Shown here in pieces: positions 1-8,347 of a stretch of DNA of 46,340 nucleotides. The position numbers and the translations under genes were made by a program. Position 1 is the stretch's first letter. Every line of letters starts with the position of its first letter. Under the pieces are notes generated by a model, which was not told the origin of the DNA, searched no databases, and saw only the letters and a list, made by a program, of their open reading frames with translations. Source of the DNA: Lachnospiraceae bacterium UBA5895 (GTDB lineage Bacteria; Bacillota; Clostridia; Lachnospirales; Lachnospiraceae). The DNA lies in the NCBI GenBank assembly GCA_002431915.1, contig DJEP01000091.1, positions 16,974 through 63,313 of the forward strand, read 5' to 3'.

Positions 1-32
1 ATGGTATTTTTCTGCCTGATTTTTCCATGTAA

Positions 33-749
33 TTACACGTTAATCTTTAATACAAACTTATTGCGCTTCGACGGATAATAGCTCAGCGTGTATTCCATCA
101 CATGCTTCCGGTCTGCTTCCTGGCATACAGCACTGATCAAAATCCCCAGGCTTCCTTCTTCCACTCCCAGGATCCGGGCAATTTTTCCCTCTAAGAGAAC
201 CGCATCGATATTTTTTTCCAGATGATGACGCTCCACATGGTTGCGCGTCAATGCTCCTGTCAGGGATTCCTCCTCAAAATTGCATTTCAGCAGAAAAGAA
301 AATCTCTTCGGAAAATAAGAGATATTATACACAATCGGTCCTTCGTGAAAAGAGTCTTTCACATAACGCAGTCTCACGATCTTAATGACTTCATCTCCAC
401 ATGGTATCTTCAGTTTGGAAGCCACTTCTTCATCCGCTGCGATTGTTCGCTGTTCCAGTACTTCCGTCTGCACGGAAATTCCCTTTGTTGCCATTTCCTT
501 GCTGAAGCTCTCCAGAAATACAGTGGTATCTTCCACGATCTTTGGCTTTGACACAAATGTGCCTTTTCCCTTGACCGTCACTAGATATCCCTGATTGGCA
601 AGATAGGCGATTGCTGCCCTCACTGTAGGTCTGCTTACCCGGAACTGCTCGCAAAACTCCTTTTCCGATGGAATCAACTGACCCTTCTTCCATTCCTCCG
701 TCTTAATCTTTTCCATGATAAATTCTGCAATCTTATGATATAATGCCAC
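33..749 (-). CDS. GntR/HutC-family transcriptional regulator
   Basis: About 238 residues. The N-terminal winged helix-turn-helix (roughly residues 5-70, with SEKEFCEQFRVSRPTVRAAI and the wing GKGTFV) is followed by a UTRA effector-binding domain to the end. HutC-type GntR regulators are usually repressors released by a sugar phosphate or a similar small molecule. I chose the GTG start at 749 because AAGGAGG lies just upstream of it; the longer reading from a TTG at 773 would put that ribosome site inside the gene. It follows the kinase/phosphatase operon in the same direction but has its own near-consensus promoter. That makes it the likely local regulator of that operon, by inference. The ligand is unknown. 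Confidence 0.9.
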   Translation of the reverse strand: MALYHKIAEFIMEKIKTEEWKKGQLIPSEKEFCEQFRVSRPTVRAAIAYLANQGYLVTVKGKGTFVSKPKIVEDTTVFLESFSKEMATKGISVQTEVLEQRTIAADEEVASKLKIPCGDEVIKIVRLRYVKDSFHEGPIVYNISYFPKRFSFLLKCNFEEESLTGALTRNHVERHHLEKNIDAVLLEGKIARILGVEEGSLGILISAVCQEADRKHVMEYTLSYYPSKRNKFVLKINV

Positions 750-795
750 TTTCCCCACCTCCTTACACGTCAACTTGTTTTAATCTGATGCTATT

Positions 796-824
796 AGTAT
801 ACCGACATGTAAAGAAGATGTCAA
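796..824 (-). promoter_or_regulatory. Sigma-A promoter of the GntR gene, with possible operators
   Basis: On the minus strand TTGACA (819-824) and TATACT (796-801) are separated by 17 bp. The -35 box overlaps the stop region of the upstream phosphatase gene. GACAT-N9-ATGTC lies across the spacer, and GGTATACT across the -10 resembles the palindrome ATGGTATACCAT at 5710-5721 before the epimerase gene. TTACACGTC (763-771) and GACATGTAA (804-812) form a further inverted pair about four helical turns apart. Autoregulation is plausible but inferred. Confidence 0.7.
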
Positions 825-1405
825 CATAAGGACAGCTTCCTGTCTTTACATTTCAAAATTTCAGCAGAACAATTATCCAAAGGCAGTTTCCAGAAATCAC
901 GAACGGAATATCCCATAAGAGGGTTCAGAATAGTACGGATCAATCCACCGTGGGCTACTATCAGAATCGTTTCGTAACGATCTTCCAGCGGAAACAGAAC
1001 TTCTCTCACGAACGATTCCCCTCTTTGGTACAGTTCCTCCAGGGATTCCATATCTCCCTCAGGATGATAATTCTCCGGGTGATGAAAATACTGATATACC
1101 GGATTTGTTTCTTCCGTTTCCACCTCTTTGTGGGTTTTTCCTTCCCATTTTCCCAGATATATTTCCTTCAGGCGTTCATCATATTTCAAAGGGACGGAAT
1201 GATATTTTAACAAAATCTCCGCGGTATGACGGGTACGGAGCAAAGGGGAACAGATAGCATATTCAAAGGGAACTCTTTTCAATGTTTCTGCCAAATCTTC
1301 TGCCTGCCGGATGCCCTGCTCATTGATATCCACATCCTGCTGTCCCTGTATTCTTTTCTGATAATTCCAGTCCGTCTGCCCATGCCTTACCAGATAAATG
1401 TTCAT
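821..1405 (-). CDS. Histidine phosphatase family protein (phosphoglycerate-mutase-like)
   Basis: 194 residues. The catalytic RHGQT motif sits at residues 7-11, and a second conserved histidine lies in AHGGLIRT near residue 152. This is the branch-2H phosphatase fold, related to alpha-ribazole phosphatase and PhoE-type broad-specificity phosphatases, and presumably cytosolic. The start lies 4 bp after the stop of the FGGY kinase gene, with GGGGTGA as ribosome site, so the two are probably translationally coupled. In this operon it may remove phosphate from a sugar-phosphate intermediate, which is inference. No cobalamin genes are nearby to support a CobC assignment. Confidence 0.85.
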   Translation of the reverse strand: MNIYLVRHGQTDWNYQKRIQGQQDVDINEQGIRQAEDLAETLKRVPFEYAICSPLLRTRHTAEILLKYHSVPLKYDERLKEIYLGKWEGKTHKEVETEETNPVYQYFHHPENYHPEGDMESLEELYQRGESFVREVLFPLEDRYETILIVAHGGLIRTILNPLMGYSVRDFWKLPLDNCSAEILKCKDRKLSLC

Positions 1406-1409
1406 TGCA

Positions 1410-3017
1410 TCACCCCGGAATTTTTCCTGCGGAGGCTCCGCTAAGCATATTCCTCAGATTCTTATTTTTTCTATATAAATCTTCATATGCTGTCCGATGT
1501 ATCTCGTCCGGTTCGTAAATTTTAAAGTCATGAATGCCCATGTGGTCATAGGCTTCCTGAATATCCGTATAAATTCCCGCCGCCATGGCCGCGAACATTG
1601 CCGCTCCCAGTGCAGGACCCTCTGTCGTCTTTGCCACCAGAACCTCCCGGCGCAGCAGATTGGCATATTCCTGCATCAGCAGAGGGTTTTTCTCCGTAAT
1701 GCCGCCCGTTGCCAATACTCGTCCGATTTCTACCCCCTGCCCGGAGAGACTTTCCAAAATGGTTCCGGTTCCGCAGGCAATCGCCTGTAATAATGCCAGA
1801 TAGATATCCTCTGCTTTGGTATCCATTTCAAGACCCAACATGCATCCCCGTAGTGTCAGATCACAGGGAGCATTTCTGCTGCCGCTCCACCAGTCAACCG
1901 CTACCACCTTATTCTCCCAAGGTTTCTTAACCCGCTCGGCGAGAACCTGGTGGGGAGAAATCTTCCGTTCTTCCGCCTCACGATGCACCTGCCAGCCTGC
2001 CATATGTTCTATAAACCAGCCCAGCATATTGCCGGTACTGCTCTGTCCGGTATCTATGCCACAGCTTCCGGTTATCATGCCATCCTGTGCAACACCGCAT
2101 ACATCCTTTAACTCCCGCAGTTTTTTATCCTGCACAGTACACACATTGGATGTCCCTACGATTAATGCGGCATCTCCCGGTTCAAAGGCACCCATTGTCG
2201 CCAGAGAAGTATGCCCATCCAGCATACCCGCTGCTACCGGAATCTGCTCCGGCAGTCCCCATCTTTTGCTTAATTCCGATCGAAGCATTCCTGCGCATTC
2301 TCCCGGCTTACGAATATCCCCCCGGAGAAAATGACAATATTCTTCATAAAATCCCGTACGAAGTCCATTCAGAAAAGTCCGCTCAGGGAACCCCAGATCC
2401 TCTGCCCATAAACATTTATAACTCAGAGATCCAATGCTTCTTATTAACTGCCCCGTAAGTCGATAGGTGAGAAATTCGCACAAATCCATTGCCAGATCTA
2501 CTTTGGCATAAATCTCCGGTGCCTCATCCCGCACCTCCAGTAATTTTGGAAGCATCCATTCGCAGGAAATGCTTCCTCCGGTTCTTCCCAAAAAAGGTTC
2601 TTGCAGCTTCCTTGCCAGCTCCAGTGCCTTGTCTGCCTGTTCCTGTGCCCGATGATACTTCCATAGTTTCACTCTGGCATGAGCCGCTTGCGACCATCCA
2701 TCCAGTTCTGACAGTGCCCTGCCATCCTCTGCCAGCAACACCATCGTCATAGAAGTGGCATCCACGCAGATTCCGGCTACTGTTTTCCGATATTCTTCCG
2801 GTACTGCCTGACGCAGTAACGAATATAATGTCATTTCATAGTCCGTTGCAGGGGGAAGGTTTTCCACACAATCAATTGCCGGTACCGGCATGCTGTCCCG
2901 GGAATATTCTTCCCGGCAGGAATATAAAATTTCTCCGTTTTCTGCATTTACCAGTACAGCTCTGGCTGACTGGGTTCCGAAATCCACACCGATCACTGTC
3001 TTTGAAACTGTTCTCAT
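1410..3017 (-). CDS. FGGY-family carbohydrate kinase, ribulokinase-like
   Basis: About 535 residues. The first phosphate-binding segment GVDFGTQSARAVL is near residue 10, and the C-terminal ATPase signature LATGGITEKNPLLMQ and GPALGAAMFAA are intact. The central AVDWWSGSRNAPCDLTLRG resembles the AraB ribulokinase branch more than xylulokinase or glycerol kinase. It would phosphorylate a ketopentose or related sugar with ATP. The ATG at 3017 is preferred because AGGAG lies 7 bp upstream; the longer reading from 3062 overlaps the dehydrogenase gene. It sits between the dehydrogenase and phosphatase genes in one operon with an epimerase. Ribulose is the likeliest substrate class, not proven. Confidence 0.9.
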   Translation of the reverse strand: MRTVSKTVIGVDFGTQSARAVLVNAENGEILYSCREEYSRDSMPVPAIDCVENLPPATDYEMTLYSLLRQAVPEEYRKTVAGICVDATSMTMVLLAEDGRALSELDGWSQAAHARVKLWKYHRAQEQADKALELARKLQEPFLGRTGGSISCEWMLPKLLEVRDEAPEIYAKVDLAMDLCEFLTYRLTGQLIRSIGSLSYKCLWAEDLGFPERTFLNGLRTGFYEEYCHFLRGDIRKPGECAGMLRSELSKRWGLPEQIPVAAGMLDGHTSLATMGAFEPGDAALIVGTSNVCTVQDKKLRELKDVCGVAQDGMITGSCGIDTGQSSTGNMLGWFIEHMAGWQVHREAEERKISPHQVLAERVKKPWENKVVAVDWWSGSRNAPCDLTLRGCMLGLEMDTKAEDIYLALLQAIACGTGTILESLSGQGVEIGRVLATGGITEKNPLLMQEYANLLRREVLVAKTTEGPALGAAMFAAMAAGIYTDIQEAYDHMGIHDFKIYEPDEIHRTAYEDLYRKNKNLRNMLSGASAGKIPG

Positions 3018-3037
3018 ATGCAATCTCCTATTGGATT

Positions 3038-4117
3038 TTATTCCTTCGGCATACAGGTACACATGGTTTTGACTTCATGGTGTCTGCCGTTATGGATCTC
3101 ATCAATCACACCCGGAAGTTCATCCAGGGAATATCTTCCGGTAATAAGATCCTTTACCTGGAATTTTCCTTCATCCAGCATTTGTACGGTGTAGGCCCAT
3201 TCATTTACGGGGAACGGTGCACGGCTGGAATTCCATACTCCATGAATAGCAAGCTCCTTACGCAGCATCTGACTGTGAATTGCCAGCGGAAGGGCAGCAT
3301 CTCCGGACGGATTTCCCAACAGAGAAATGGTTCCCTTTGCTCTGACACATTCCACACAACTGCTCAATACAACGCCGGCTCCGGTTCCTTCGATAGCTGC
3401 ATCTGCCAGTTTTCCATGATTTCTGCTGCGAATTTCTTCCGGTACATTGGTTGTCCGGGAATTGATGGCATCCAGTCCTTTTTCTATGGCGAATTCTACT
3501 TTATCCTGTGCAATATCCACCAATAAAGGAGTTGCACCAAACAATTTCACCCAGCGGGCAGCCATAATACCGATCGGGCCTGCTCCGAAGATAACCACAT
3601 ATTGGCCTGCCTGTACATCTGCTCTGCGTACCGCATGCTGTGCGACACATGCCGGCTCGGTCATGGCCAGTTCTTCCATGGAAGCATTCTTTGCCACGAT
3701 CAGCTGCCATTTGGACGGAAGCAGACAATATTCTGCAAATCCTCCGTCTCTTCTGGAGCCCAGATAATCGTAATGTTCACACATAGCATAGTTTCCTGTC
3801 ACGCAGGGGTCACATTTCCGGCAGGGGATCAGCGGATAAATGGCAGCCTTCGTTCCGATCAGTGCTTCATTCTCTTCGGATCCCGCTGCGACAACCTCTC
3901 CTGCGAACTCATGACCTATGGTCAACGGATAAATTCCGCTGCTGGTACCATGCTCATAGGTTCTCGGATAATCGGAACCGCATACGCCACAGGCGCCCAC
4001 TCTGATCAAAAGCTCTTCTCCCTTCGGTACAGGTACTTCTATTTCATCGCATCTGAGATCTCCGATCGCATGTAATCTGACGGCTTTCATCGTTTTCATT
4101 TTCTTTGTCTCGCTCAT
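3038..4117 (-). CDS. Zinc-dependent medium-chain dehydrogenase, GatD-like
   Basis: 359 residues. Catalytic zinc ligands are visible in GACGVCGSD, GHEF and TEPA. The structural zinc loop is CRKCDPCVTGNYAMC. The Rossmann motif is GAGPIG near residue 180. The stretch LGSRRDGGFAEY is typical of galactitol-1-phosphate 5-dehydrogenase, with L-threonine and sorbitol dehydrogenases as wider relatives. It would oxidise a secondary alcohol of a polyol or polyol phosphate with NAD(P). The start has AGGAG at good spacing. It is followed after about 20 bp by the FGGY kinase, so oxidation to a ketose and then phosphorylation is a sensible order. No PTS gene is nearby, which argues against the classical galactitol pathway. 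Confidence 0.9.
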   Translation of the reverse strand: MSETKKMKTMKAVRLHAIGDLRCDEIEVPVPKGEELLIRVGACGVCGSDYPRTYEHGTSSGIYPLTIGHEFAGEVVAAGSEENEALIGTKAAIYPLIPCRKCDPCVTGNYAMCEHYDYLGSRRDGGFAEYCLLPSKWQLIVAKNASMEELAMTEPACVAQHAVRRADVQAGQYVVIFGAGPIGIMAARWVKLFGATPLLVDIAQDKVEFAIEKGLDAINSRTTNVPEEIRSRNHGKLADAAIEGTGAGVVLSSCVECVRAKGTISLLGNPSGDAALPLAIHSQMLRKELAIHGVWNSSRAPFPVNEWAYTVQMLDEGKFQVKDLITGRYSLDELPGVIDEIHNGRHHEVKTMCTCMPKE

Positions 4118-4132
4118 AATCTTTCTCCTTTT

Positions 4133-4945
4133 TTACAAGTTGCGCATCCACGCAATTGCCATGGTAATCCAGCATTCACACTCTCTTTGTATCCGCTCTC
4201 CCTGAGGATTATCTGTCAGCTCATTTGCCAGAGAAAGTCCATGACATCCCCGTTCAAAAAGATGGAATTCCACCGGGATATGGTGTTTGCGAAGTGCTGT
4301 GGCAAATAGCAGGGAGTTCTCCACCGGAACAACCGTATCCTCATAGGTATGCCAGATAAAAGTGCGCGGAACATATTCATTTACCTGTTTTTCCAAAGAT
4401 GTCTTTTCCAACATTTCTTCCGTATATTGATCTCTCAACAAATTATTAAAAGAGCCGCGATGTGCAAACTCACCGGAGGTAATTACCGGATAGGAAAGAA
4501 TCATTCCGTTGGGTTTTAAAATATCTTTTGATACCTGAAGCTTATTACTTACAAAATCCTCATGCCAGAATACACCATAGCTTGCCGCCAGATGTCCACC
4601 TGCAGAGCAGCCCTCTACTACAATCTTATCCGGGTCTACATGCCATTCCTCTGCATGCTTCCGGACCAGTTCCACACTTTTGGCCAGCTCTAACAGTGCA
4701 GTAGGAAAAGTAGCCGGCTTCACAGAATACCATAAAACAGCTGCATGAAATCCTGCCGCCACGAACTGCAGTGCAAGCATTTCTCCTTCCCGTTCCGATG
4801 TGAACCAATAGCCTCCACCCGGACACAAAATAATTAACGGGCGGGTTTCCGTTTTAATAGAGTCAGAATGGCTGATTACATAAGTATTCAGTCTTGCATA
4901 TTCCTGCGAATTTTCATTCTTAATGTCAAAGGTCTCACAAATCAT
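4133..4945 (-). CDS. Alpha/beta hydrolase, acetyl-esterase-like (BD-FAE/Aes type)
   Basis: 270 residues. The oxyanion motif CPGGGY is near residue 41 and the nucleophile elbow is GCSAGGHLA. The catalytic Asp is probably in YEDTVVPVENS and the His in RGCHGL. There is no signal peptide, so it is cytosolic. The family removes acyl groups from sugars or short-chain esters. Its start lies one base after the epimerase stop (TGA-T-ATG), with GGAGGA inside the epimerase gene, so the two are coupled. A clear paralogue with the same motifs sits in the glycan locus at 19214-20050. The natural ester is unknown. Confidence 0.88.
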   Translation of the reverse strand: MICETFDIKNENSQEYARLNTYVISHSDSIKTETRPLIILCPGGGYWFTSEREGEMLALQFVAAGFHAAVLWYSVKPATFPTALLELAKSVELVRKHAEEWHVDPDKIVVEGCSAGGHLAASYGVFWHEDFVSNKLQVSKDILKPNGMILSYPVITSGEFAHRGSFNNLLRDQYTEEMLEKTSLEKQVNEYVPRTFIWHTYEDTVVPVENSLLFATALRKHHIPVEFHLFERGCHGLSLANELTDNPQGERIQRECECWITMAIAWMRNL

Positions 4946-4946
4946 A

Positions 4947-5639
4947 TCAGGATTCCTCCATGCTTTTCTTAAATTTTGCTATATTTTCCTCGATTGTTCC
5001 GTTTTTACCAAAAATACTTGAAGTTCCGCATACAAAAGCACTTGCGCCTGCGCGGTACATTTTAGGAGCATTTTCAAAGCTTACATTTCCATCCACTTCT
5101 ATAAACACATCTTCGTGTCCGGTTTTATCCAACAGCTCCCTCAAACGGGTTATTTTGCCCAGTGTCTGCGGAACCAGCTTCTGACCGGCAAACCCGGGAT
5201 TGACCGTCATCAGCAATACACCGGCTACATCATCCAGTACATCCTCCAGCATACAGAGCGGTGTGGCAGGATTCAGTGCAACCATGGGATGTGCCCCATA
5301 CTCCGCAATCTTCGCTAGGGTTCTCTGTAAATGTCTGGTGCTTTCTGCGTGAACAGACACGTACTCTCCCGGCTGAATAGCGAACCAGTCCAGCTTTTTT
5401 TCTGGATTTTCAACCATCATATGAATATCTAAAGGAATGTCCGTTACTTCTCTCAAGTGCTTTATGCTCTCTGTTCCGAGCATCAGATTCGGAACAAATT
5501 TTCCATCCATTACATCTGCATGGATCATTGCAATTCCGTTTTCCATTAATTGCCTGAAAATACTTTTTGTATCCTGCCACTCAGATAGACACATGATAGA
5601 CGGTGCAATCATAATTTTTTCTTCTTTTTTATCCTGCAT
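4947..5639 (-). CDS. Ribulose-phosphate 3-epimerase family protein
   Basis: About 230 residues, the usual size. Family motifs are HADVMDGKFVPNL, DIHMMVENP and MTVNPGFAGQ. The last phosphate-binding segment reads EVDGNVSFENA and then CGTSSIF. Housekeeping Rpe normally has DGG there, and the variant recalls allulose-6-phosphate epimerase (AlsE) relatives, so this may be a specialised paralogue. The ATG at 5639 has AAGGA eight bases upstream; an internal ATG (MIAPS) lacks such a site, and the longer reading adds a lysine-rich tail. It is the first gene of the minus-strand operon and would interconvert ketose-phosphate epimers into the pentose phosphate pool. Confidence 0.88.
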   Translation of the reverse strand: MQDKKEEKIMIAPSIMCLSEWQDTKSIFRQLMENGIAMIHADVMDGKFVPNLMLGTESIKHLREVTDIPLDIHMMVENPEKKLDWFAIQPGEYVSVHAESTRHLQRTLAKIAEYGAHPMVALNPATPLCMLEDVLDDVAGVLLMTVNPGFAGQKLVPQTLGKITRLRELLDKTGHEDVFIEVDGNVSFENAPKMYRAGASAFVCGTSSIFGKNGTIEENIAKFKKSMEES

Positions 5640-5709
5640 TTCTCTGTTCCTTTTCCTTTCGTTTTTCAAAATGAACAAATTCGCTCATAAATATGTATTG
5701 AATTTTCGG

Positions 5710-5721
5710 ATGGTATACCAT
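5710..5721. promoter_or_regulatory. Perfect 12-bp palindrome, candidate operator
   Basis: ATGGTATACCAT is a perfect palindrome in the leader of the epimerase operon, about 70 bp before its start. It fits the loose GntR-family pattern of GT and AC half sites. Its core GGTATAC recurs across the -10 box of the GntR gene's own promoter at 796-803. The GntR protein of this operon is the obvious candidate, by inference only. Confidence 0.45.
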
Positions 5722-5788
5722 ATAGTATTACTAGGATACAGTTGCTTCATATAGCGTATTTTCTATAATTCTGTATCTTTATCCCCAT

Positions 5789-5861
5789 AGTATATCTTTC
5801 TCCTCTGCGAATGCAACCGATGGCGGCTACCTTGCATGACAGAGCATAATTCATACATATT
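5789..5861. promoter_or_regulatory. Divergent promoter region between epimerase operon and deoR-type gene
   Basis: Minus strand: TTGCAT (5811-5816) and TATACT (5789-5794) with a 16-bp spacer could drive the epimerase operon. Plus strand: TTGCAT (5832-5837) and CATATT (5856-5861) could drive the DeoR gene. The two TTGCAT boxes form an inverted repeat with centres 21 bp apart, so one regulator dimer could cover both -35 regions. The -35 matches are weak. Confidence 0.4.
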
Positions 5862-5888
5862 CAATCATTTTCGATCAGGAGTAAACAC

Positions 5889-6587
5889 ATGTTAGAAGTA
5901 GAACGATTTGAAAAAATAATGGAATACTTAAGAGAAAAAAAGACCGCACCGGTAAGCGTTCTTGCAAAACGCTTATTTGTCAGTGAGGCAACGATGCGCA
6001 GGGATCTCTCAGAGCTGGAACGGAAAGGTCTCGTAAAACGCCTTCATGGCGGAGCCATTCTTTTAGACGGGGCCAATCAGGAGCTGCCTTTATATCTGCG
6101 GGAGCGCCAGAATACAGATGCCAAAAGAATCATCAGTGAAAAAGCCTCCCTCCATATCGTGGAAGGTCAGACAATTTTTCTCGATGCTTCTTCGACTGCA
6201 CAATATCTGATTAAATATTTTGAAAATTATCAGAATCTGACCATTATTACAAATGGTCTGAAAACAGCTCAGGAATTAAACTCCCTGAGTCACAGAATCT
6301 ACTGTACGGGAGGACTGCTTCTTCATAATTCTTCGGCATATGTAGGAGACTTTGCTGCCGATTTTGTACGGAATTTCAATGCCGACATTATGTTTTTTTC
6401 AAGCCGCGGGGTATCGGAAAGCGGGCAGATCACAGACGCATCCCGGGAAGAGACCTACATTCGTCAGGTTATGCTGCAGCAGAGCCGCAAGCATATCTTT
6501 CTATGTGATCATAATAAGATCGGTCAGGTCTACTGCTATAACTTATGTAATGTATCACAGTTGGACGATTACATTACCGACCTGTAG
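5889..6587 (+). CDS. DeoR/GlpR-family transcriptional regulator
   Basis: 232 residues, slightly short for the family (about 250). The N-terminal DeoR helix-turn-helix (residues 1-57) includes RLFVSEATMRRDLSELE and KRLHGGAILL. The C-terminal DeoRC sensor domain (about 75-230) carries the sugar-phosphate-binding motif FLDASST and the ITNG stretch. AGGAG precedes the ATG by 7 bp. It is transcribed away from the epimerase/dehydrogenase/kinase operon, the usual arrangement for a DeoR repressor of carbohydrate genes that responds to a phosphorylated intermediate. With the GntR gene at the other end, the operon has two candidate regulators. Confidence 0.9.
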   Translation: MLEVERFEKIMEYLREKKTAPVSVLAKRLFVSEATMRRDLSELERKGLVKRLHGGAILLDGANQELPLYLRERQNTDAKRIISEKASLHIVEGQTIFLDASSTAQYLIKYFENYQNLTIITNGLKTAQELNSLSHRIYCTGGLLLHNSSAYVGDFAADFVRNFNADIMFFSSRGVSESGQITDASREETYIRQVMLQQSRKHIFLCDHNKIGQVYCYNLCNVSQLDDYITDL

Positions 6588-6597
6588 TTATCCGGGG

Positions 6598-7092
6598 TTA
6601 TTCTTTCCAATGCAGCCTGTGAAGCTCTCCATCCCTCTGCATACTTTCGAATCCCTGCTGTCTGAGTGCCTCGTATAACACAATGGCCACGGAGTTGGAC
6701 AGATTCAGGGAACGGATCTCGGGAAGCATGGGGATACGGATGCAGGTTTCTTCATTCTCTACCAGGATCTCCTCCGGGATTCCGGCGCTCTCCTTGCCGA
6801 ACATGATGTAGTCATCCGGTCCGAATTTCACATCTGTGTAGGTCTGATGCGCTTTTGTCGTTGCCATCCAGATCTTCGCTCCGGGATGCATTTCCCGGAA
6901 CTCCCGGAAATTCATATATCTGGTAACATCCAGATGCTGCCAGTAGTCCATACCGGCTCTCTTGATCTCTTTTTCATTTAAGCGGAAGCCCAGGGGCTCG
7001 ATCAGATGCAGGCTGGTGCCGGTGGCCACACAGGTTCTTCCGATATTTCCGGTGTTTGCCGGGATCTCCGGCTGATGTAATATAATATGCAT
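6598..7092 (-). CDS. trmL: tRNA (cytidine/uridine-34-2'-O)-methyltransferase
   Basis: 164 residues, the usual length for this compact SPOUT enzyme, which methylates the wobble ribose of tRNA-Leu using S-adenosylmethionine. Conserved elements are PEIPANTGNIGRTC at the N terminus, the FGKESAGIPEEIL segment and the C-terminal knot IPMLPEIRSLNLSNSVAIVLYE. AAAGGA precedes the start. It converges with the DeoR gene, leaving only 10 bp between the stops and no clear terminator. It is a housekeeping gene unrelated to the sugar genes beside it. Confidence 0.95.
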   Translation of the reverse strand: MHIILHQPEIPANTGNIGRTCVATGTSLHLIEPLGFRLNEKEIKRAGMDYWQHLDVTRYMNFREFREMHPGAKIWMATTKAHQTYTDVKFGPDDYIMFGKESAGIPEEILVENEETCIRIPMLPEIRSLNLSNSVAIVLYEALRQQGFESMQRDGELHRLHWKE

Positions 7093-7113
7093 ATGTTATC
7101 CTTTACAGCATAA

Positions 7114-7156
7114 TAACTATCCGGAACCACTTCACTGCCCGTGATTCCGAATAGTT
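7114..7156 (-). terminator. Stem-loop after the aminotransferase gene
   Basis: AACTATCCGGAACCAC pairs with GTGATTCCGAATAGTT with a few mismatches around a short loop. It lies directly downstream of the aminotransferase stop and before trmL. No long U-tract follows, so termination is likely but not certain. Confidence 0.5.
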
Positions 7157-7168
7157 ACCTGAAATGCT

Positions 7169-8347
7169 TTATTTATTATTTTGTTCTGCTCTCAGTTTCT
7201 CCACAAAATGTCCCAGTCTTCCGATTGCAATCTTCAGCTTCTCCAGGGAGTACGCATAGGAAATTCGCAGATATCCTTCACCACTGTCACCGAATGCAGT
7301 TCCCGGTACGGCAGCTACTTTTTCCTCCTCCAGGAAACGTGTGGCGAATTCATCACTGGTCATTCCGAATTCCTTGATACAGGGGAACACATAAAATGCT
7401 CCGTAGGGTTCAAAGCACTCCAGTCCCATCTCGCGGAACGCATTCATGAGGAAACGCCTTCTCTGATTATATGCTGTGCGCATCTCCTCAATATCGGCAT
7501 CTCCGTTTTTCAGAGCCTCCACTGCCGCATACTGGCTGGTGGTGGGAGCACACATGATGGCGAACTGATGGATCTTCGTCATCTGCTGGATAATCGCTAC
7601 CGGTCCGCAGCAATAGCCCAGTCTCCAGCCGGTCATGGCATATGCCTTGGAGAAACCATTGATATAAATGGTACGTTCCTTCATGCCGGGCAGGCTGATG
7701 ATAGACACATGCTTATCCTTATAAGTAAGTTCAGAATAGATCTCGTCAGACATGACAAAAATGTCATGTTCTTCAATTACTTTTGCAATAGCTTCCAGAT
7801 CGGACTTCTCCATAATGGCGCCGGTGGGGTTATTCGGGAAAGGAAGGATCAGCACCTTCGTTTTCTCTGTGATTGCTGCTTCCAGTTCTTCAGCAGTCAG
7901 ACGGAATTCGTTCTCTGCCTTCAGGTCAATGATCACCGGCTTTGCACCTGCCAGAATCGCGCAGGGTTCGTAGGATACATAGCTGGGCTGGGGGATCAGC
8001 ACTTCATCTCCCGGATTGCACATGGCACGCAGTCCGATGTCGATAGCCTCGGAGCCGCCTACCGTTACCAGTACTTCATGCTGCCAGTCATAAGTTACAC
8101 CCTGTTTTCTCCGGATCGTATTGCATATCTCCTGACGCAGATCCTTCAGACCGGCATTGGAGGTATAAAAGGTTCTTCCCTTTTCCAGGGAATAGATACC
8201 CTCATCCCGGATGTGCCAGGGAGTATCGAAGTCCGGTTCTCCCACACCGAGAGAGATCGCATCCTGCATCTCACTTACAATATCAAAAAATTTGCGGATA
8301 CCCGATGGTTTGATATCCACTACTTTATCAGCTAATGGATTTCTCAT
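7169..8347 (-). CDS. Pyridoxal-phosphate aminotransferase, class I/II (aspartate/PatA type)
   Basis: 392 residues, full length. The PLP lysine is in NGFSKAYAMTGWRLGY, the substrate-carboxylate arginine is near the C terminus in GYLRISYAYS, and PFPNNPTGAI and SDEIYSELTY match fold-type I family I gamma. It transfers amino groups between amino acids and 2-oxo acids in the cytosol; the exact pair cannot be read from sequence. Its ATG overlaps the stop of the Lrp gene (ATGA), so translation is coupled. An Lrp regulator directly upstream suggests control by an amino acid. Confidence 0.92.
   Translation of the reverse strand: MRNPLADKVVDIKPSGIRKFFDIVSEMQDAISLGVGEPDFDTPWHIRDEGIYSLEKGRTFYTSNAGLKDLRQEICNTIRRKQGVTYDWQHEVLVTVGGSEAIDIGLRAMCNPGDEVLIPQPSYVSYEPCAILAGAKPVIIDLKAENEFRLTAEELEAAITEKTKVLILPFPNNPTGAIMEKSDLEAIAKVIEEHDIFVMSDEIYSELTYKDKHVSIISLPGMKERTIYINGFSKAYAMTGWRLGYCCGPVAIIQQMTKIHQFAIMCAPTTSQYAAVEALKNGDADIEEMRTAYNQRRRFLMNAFREMGLECFEPYGAFYVFPCIKEFGMTSDEFATRFLEEEKVAAVPGTAFGDSGEGYLRISYAYSLEKLKIAIGRLGHFVEKLRAEQNNK

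Noticed and set aside
7181..8335. 384-codon plus-strand frame opposite the aminotransferase
   Set aside because: It is antisense to a conserved gene, with no motif and no ribosome site.
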